Assembly: GCA_020638855.1 (NCBI GenBank)
Contig: JACKHT010000021.1
Location: 1 to 36,123, forward strand
From: Planctomycetota bacterium
GTDB taxonomy: Bacteria; Planctomycetota; UBA1135; GCA-002686595
Direction: 5' to 3'
DNA length: 36,123 nucleotides
The position numbers and the translations under genes are program-made. The notes beneath the pieces are model-generated. The model was not told where the DNA came from. It did no database searches and saw only the letters and a program-made list of their open reading frames with translations. Shown piece after piece: positions 32,808 to 36,123 of the stretch (position 1 is the first letter of the stretch; each line of letters opens with the position of its first letter).

Positions 32808-34481
32808 ATGGCCGACAAGCGAATCATCTATCAGCTCCAGGACCTGCACAAGTTCTACGACCAACGCGAGATCCTCAAGGGCATCACGCTCGCCTTCTAT
32901 GAGGGCGCGAAGATCGGTCTGATCGGGCTCAACGGCGCGGGCAAGACCACCCTCTTGCGCATCATCGCCGGCGAGGACAAGGATTTTGAGGGCATCGCCA
33001 AGCCGTTGGCGGGGTCCACCGTTGGGTACCTGGCCCAGGAGCCCAAGCTCGACGAGAGCCTCAACGTCGCCCAGAACATCGACGTGGCGGTGCGCCACCT
33101 GCGTGAGATCGAAGCCCGCTACTACGAGGTCATGAACCTGATGGGCGACGCCACCGGCGCCGAAGCGGACAAGCTGGCGGTCGAATACGACCACCTACAA
33201 CACGATATGGATGCCAAGGGCATCTGGGACCTAGACTCGCGTCTCGAGCAGGCCATGCACGCGTTGCAAGTGCCCCCTGGTGACCGCGATGTGAAGACCC
33301 TTTCGGGTGGCGAAGCCCGCCGTGTCGCGCTGTGCAAGTTGCTGCTCGACCACCCGGACATCCTGCTGCTCGACGAACCCACCAACCACTTGGATTCCGA
33401 GTCGATCAACTGGCTCGAGAACCACCTGGCCGAGTACGACGGCACCGTCATCCTGATCACCCACGACCGCTACTTCCTCGACAACGTAGTGGGCTGGATG
33501 CTCGAGATCGAGCGGGGCCATGCCAAACCCTTCGAAGGCAACTACTCGGCCTACCTCGAAGCCAAGCAAAAGATTCTGGACGTCAAGAAAAAGCAGGACG
33601 CCACGCGCAACAAGGTGCTCGAACGCGAGCTCGAATGGCTGCGGCGCACCCCTTCGGCGCGCACCACCCAATCCAAGGCCCGCCTCAAGCGCTACCAAAC
33701 CATGGCCGCCGAGAAGGCCGAGGACCAACTCGAATCGATCGAACTACGGATCCCGCCCGGGCCCCGGCTCGGCGACAAGGTGCTCGAAGTCCGCGACCTG
33801 TCCAAGGGCTACGGCGGTCGCATGCTATTCGAGGGCTTGACCTTCGAAGTCCCCCCCCAGGCCAAGCTGGGCGTGATCGGACCCAACGGAATGGGCAAGA
33901 CCACACTGATCCGCTTGATCATCGGCAAGGAAAAACCCGATGCGGGCGAGATCACCATCGGCTCCACGGTCGAAATCTCGGTCGTCGACCAGTCGCGGAC
34001 CGAGCTCGACGACGAAGCCACAGTCTTCCAGAACATCACCGACGGCAACGAGGTCCTGCCCTTCGGCACCAAGACCATCGATGCACGCGCCTACGTGGCC
34101 CGCTTCAACTTCAAGGGCGAAGACCAACAGCGCTCGCTCAAGGAATGCTCGGGGGGCATGCGCAACCGCGTGTTGCTCGCCAAGATGCTGCGCGAGCCCG
34201 CCAACCTGATCATCATGGACGAGCCGACCAACGACCTCGACCTGGACACCTTGCGCGTGCTCGAAGAAGCCATCGAACACTATCCGGGTTCGATGATCAT
34301 CGTGACCCACGACCGCTATTTCCTGAACCGCGTCGCGACGCACATCTTGGCCTTTGAGGGCAATGGCCGCGTGGTCTTCCATCACGGCGACTACGAGTCC
34401 TACAAGGACTGGAAGAAGAACTACGAAGGCGTCGACCTCGACGCCAAAGGCGGCACACACCGCAAGTTCACGCGCAGTTAG
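32808..34481 (+). CDS. ettA: Energy-dependent translational throttle protein EttA (ABC-F)
   Basis: EttA binds the ribosomal E site and couples the ADP/ATP ratio to entry of the ribosome into elongation. The 557-residue length and domain order fit. ABC1 has Walker A GLNGAGKTT at 40-48, signature LSGGEARR and Walker B LLLDEPTNHLD. It holds the EttA arm insertion (about 95-150, HLREIEARYYEVMNLMGD), then the charged inter-domain linker (ILDVKKKQDATRNKVLERELEWLRR). ABC2 has GPNGMGKTT near 358 and IIMDEPTNDLD, but its signature reads CSGGMRNR where LSGGE is usual. There is no membrane domain, which excludes a transporter. ATG 32808 has no Shine-Dalgarno sequence. It is convergent with the HDOD gene. 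Confidence 0.95.
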   Translation: MADKRIIYQLQDLHKFYDQREILKGITLAFYEGAKIGLIGLNGAGKTTLLRIIAGEDKDFEGIAKPLAGSTVGYLAQEPKLDESLNVAQNIDVAVRHLREIEARYYEVMNLMGDATGAEADKLAVEYDHLQHDMDAKGIWDLDSRLEQAMHALQVPPGDRDVKTLSGGEARRVALCKLLLDHPDILLLDEPTNHLDSESINWLENHLAEYDGTVILITHDRYFLDNVVGWMLEIERGHAKPFEGNYSAYLEAKQKILDVKKKQDATRNKVLERELEWLRRTPSARTTQSKARLKRYQTMAAEKAEDQLESIELRIPPGPRLGDKVLEVRDLSKGYGGRMLFEGLTFEVPPQAKLGVIGPNGMGKTTLIRLIIGKEKPDAGEITIGSTVEISVVDQSRTELDDEATVFQNITDGNEVLPFGTKTIDARAYVARFNFKGEDQQRSLKECSGGMRNRVLLAKMLREPANLIIMDEPTNDLDLDTLRVLEEAIEHYPGSMIIVTHDRYFLNRVATHILAFEGNGRVVFHHGDYESYKDWKKNYEGVDLDAKGGTHRKFTRS

Positions 34482-34570
34482 CGATGGGGAGTTGGGCACC
34501 TGGAGACGCCCACCGCTCCGGGCCCCCCCCCACGGCTTCGAGTTCGTCCGCTTTTGGCAGCGAGTTCGAG

Positions 34571-35446
34571 CTAGATGCCGATCATTTCGAGGAAGTTCTC
34601 AGCGTTTTGGCTGGCCTCGGAGAGTCGGGTTCGCAGTTCTTCAAGAGGCATTTGGATGAAGGGCGGCAGCTGCTTTTGGACCAACTCACGAAGGTCAAAG
34701 TCCTCGGCCTCAGCCATATCCAACCCCACGCCTTCCTGTTCGCAGATCGTGATGGCCCGCTCCATGAGACTCACCAACCCCGTGAGCTTATCGCCGGTGC
34801 TCTGAAGGGGAATCTTGCGCGGCAAGTGGTGGGACTCGACCGCGACCTCAAGCACCTTGGGGCAGTTCCACTGCCTGCAAATCATGCCACCCAACTCGGG
34901 GTGCGAGAGCCCGAAGACTTCCAACTCCAACCGCAGAGCCTCCGCACTATCGCATCCATGGTCATCGATGAGTTGGTGCAGTCGTTCGGGCCCCACCCGA
35001 AGCAGGACGAGCATCCCGACGTCATGCAAGAGGCCCGCCAAGTAGGCCAAATCGGGTGTCACTTTGGGGTCCTTGCTGGCGTTCGCGATTTCCTTGCAAG
35101 CAAAGGCCATGCTTACCGAGTGCCGCCACATCCTCCGTTCCCACTCTTCTCGGATGACAAAGACGTCCATGACGCCAAACCCGAGCGCTAGGCTCGCTGC
35201 CCGCGAGGCTCCCAGCCGACTCACCGCGACACCAATCGATTTGATAGGCTCCTGGCTCGCAAACGTGGCTGCATTGGCGGCACCAACCACCCGCAAGGCA
35301 TAGCTCGGATCTGCGCCGATGATTTCCTCCACCCGCTCAAAGTAGTTCTCACCTGATCGATCCAGGGTGGCAAGTTCGACCACCACATTGGCCAGCATCG
35401 GAATATGCTTGATGTATTCCTCTACCTTCTTCTTAAGTGTCTCCAT
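34571..35446 (-). CDS. HDOD-domain signalling protein
   Basis: This 291-residue cytosolic protein begins METLKKKVEEYIKHIPMLANVVVELATL, the usual HDOD entry. It continues with IGADPSYALRVVGAANAATFAS, IKSIGVAVSRLGASRAASLAL, WRHSVSMAFACKEIA, YLAGLLHDVGMLVLL (the HD pair retained) and LSHPELGGMICRQWNCPKVLEVAVESHH. HDOD proteins relay signals in chemotaxis, motility or stress and seldom show phosphohydrolase activity, although this one keeps several of the HD-family His/Asp residues. No output or receiver domain is fused. Start 35446 matches family length; an upstream ATG at 35503 would add 19 residues. Its upstream region is AT-richer than the rest of the window. Confidence 0.9.
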   Translation of the reverse strand: METLKKKVEEYIKHIPMLANVVVELATLDRSGENYFERVEEIIGADPSYALRVVGAANAATFASQEPIKSIGVAVSRLGASRAASLALGFGVMDVFVIREEWERRMWRHSVSMAFACKEIANASKDPKVTPDLAYLAGLLHDVGMLVLLRVGPERLHQLIDDHGCDSAEALRLELEVFGLSHPELGGMICRQWNCPKVLEVAVESHHLPRKIPLQSTGDKLTGLVSLMERAITICEQEGVGLDMAEAEDFDLRELVQKQLPPFIQMPLEELRTRLSEASQNAENFLEMIGI

Positions 35447-36123
35447 AGTTTGTTCCCGAAATCCGAGCGTCTCGGGTGCAGCCAAAATCCGAATATGGCC
35501 CATTCATCGCTGGAATGAGAAAGGTCCGTTGAAGGCAAATCCATCCATGTTGTTTCAGCATCCGGAAAGATACCCAGCGCGCTCCAACACTTTGAACATC
35601 ATTCGCAATGCCATTCAAGTCCTATTTCTCTCAAACCTTTGGCTCCTCTTGAATATCATTCAGCAAACTCCTATCCCCTTGAAGCCCAGCCATCCCGTCC
35701 GCTGATGGCCCGGGGGCAGGTATCGAGCACCACTCTTCATCGGCAATTGCAGTCGTAGCGGATGCTATATCTGCCCTTGGTAATTCTCGAGGAATCGGCA
35801 GCTTGGATTAGAAAACGATGCAAGAAAGCCTGCCGCAATAGGGACCTACTCGGAGCATTTCTAGGCAACAATTCTGCACTAGGCGATCGGTTGAGCCGAT
35901 GCAATCGTTGGCCATCAGCGATTTGGATCAACGAGCCTCTTTGAGTTCCAAACACCAAGTCCCGCAGATCAATTTTCGAGTCGTGGCGACACTTTGACCG
36001 TTTCTCGTCGGGGATGGATCGCTTGGCCAACTAGCCTTTCAGAACTCGATGTTGGATCCCTGACAATCCCCTATGGCCTTCGCGGGCGACCTAGCCCTCT
36101 CCAATCGAAGTCCAACGTCATCG
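35447..36123. other. Lower-GC region without a convincing gene
   Basis: These 677 bases run upstream of the HDOD gene to the window edge. GC is about 45-53 percent in the lines I counted, against well over 60 percent elsewhere. Short open frames exist on both strands (for example 35737-36030 minus and 35762-35944 plus), but they lack the G/C bias at third positions, any recognisable motif and good start signals. A small inverted repeat ATCGG-TTGAG-CCGAT lies at 35886-35900. The stretch should contain the HDOD promoter, and may include decayed or recently acquired DNA. Confidence 0.5.

Noticed and set aside
35737..36030. Minus-strand 97-codon frame at the right edge
   Set aside because: Basic composition, no motif, no ribosome-binding site and no codon bias; probably chance in a lower-GC region.

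Overview
The window is a high-GC stretch of bacterial chromosome from a diderm organism. There are many secreted proteins and lipoproteins, an outer-membrane barrel, OlsB/OlsA-type aminolipid genes and few strong Shine-Dalgarno sites. Leucine is often TTG as well as CTG. These traits fit Planctomycetota best, perhaps one of its marine lineages, but this is inference from style: no rRNA or marker tree is available, and Myxococcota or related groups are not excluded. I saw no tRNA, rRNA, CRISPR array or intact insertion sequence.

Left part (1-13.3 kb). The end of an unknown membrane protein is followed by a 1397-residue secreted fusion: a degenerate calcineurin-like phosphoesterase region, an alpha-alpha toroid with QW-type repeats, and a von Willebrand A domain. 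Next are a CsgG-like lipoprotein and a convergent polytopic GT-C-type glycosyltransferase. Then come a possible frameshifted small gene, mnmG (tRNA wobble uridine modification), a divergent 57-residue protein, and a secreted HEAT/TPR-like protein. Two coupled GT-B glycosyltransferases lie on the minus strand.

Centre (13.5-21.4 kb). A beta-barrel porin-like gene precedes a tight plus-strand operon whose genes overlap by a few bases. It holds OlsB (ornithine N-acyltransferase), an OlsA/PlsC acyltransferase, a DinB-fold protein, a TANGO2/NRDE protein, and an 870-residue fusion of alpha/beta hydrolase, VTT (DedA) membrane domain and ATP-grasp ligase. A ChaN-type haem-binding-like lipoprotein follows. 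I read this as an aminolipid synthesis, translocation or modification locus, and it is the most unusual part of the window.

Right part (21.4-36.1 kb). BoxR (XRE repressor fused to a shikimate-kinase-like sensor domain) is divergent from boxC and boxB, the core of aerobic benzoyl-CoA degradation by epoxidation. The BoxA reductase, the benzoate-CoA ligase and BoxD are not in the window. After a terminator come two tandem paralogous exported proteins of more than 800 residues, with no assigned function but a lyase-like layout. A perfect 14-bp hairpin separates them from a convergent ALDH7-type dehydrogenase. EttA (ABC-F translation factor) and an HDOD signalling protein follow. The last 0.7 kb is clearly poorer in GC and has no convincing gene.
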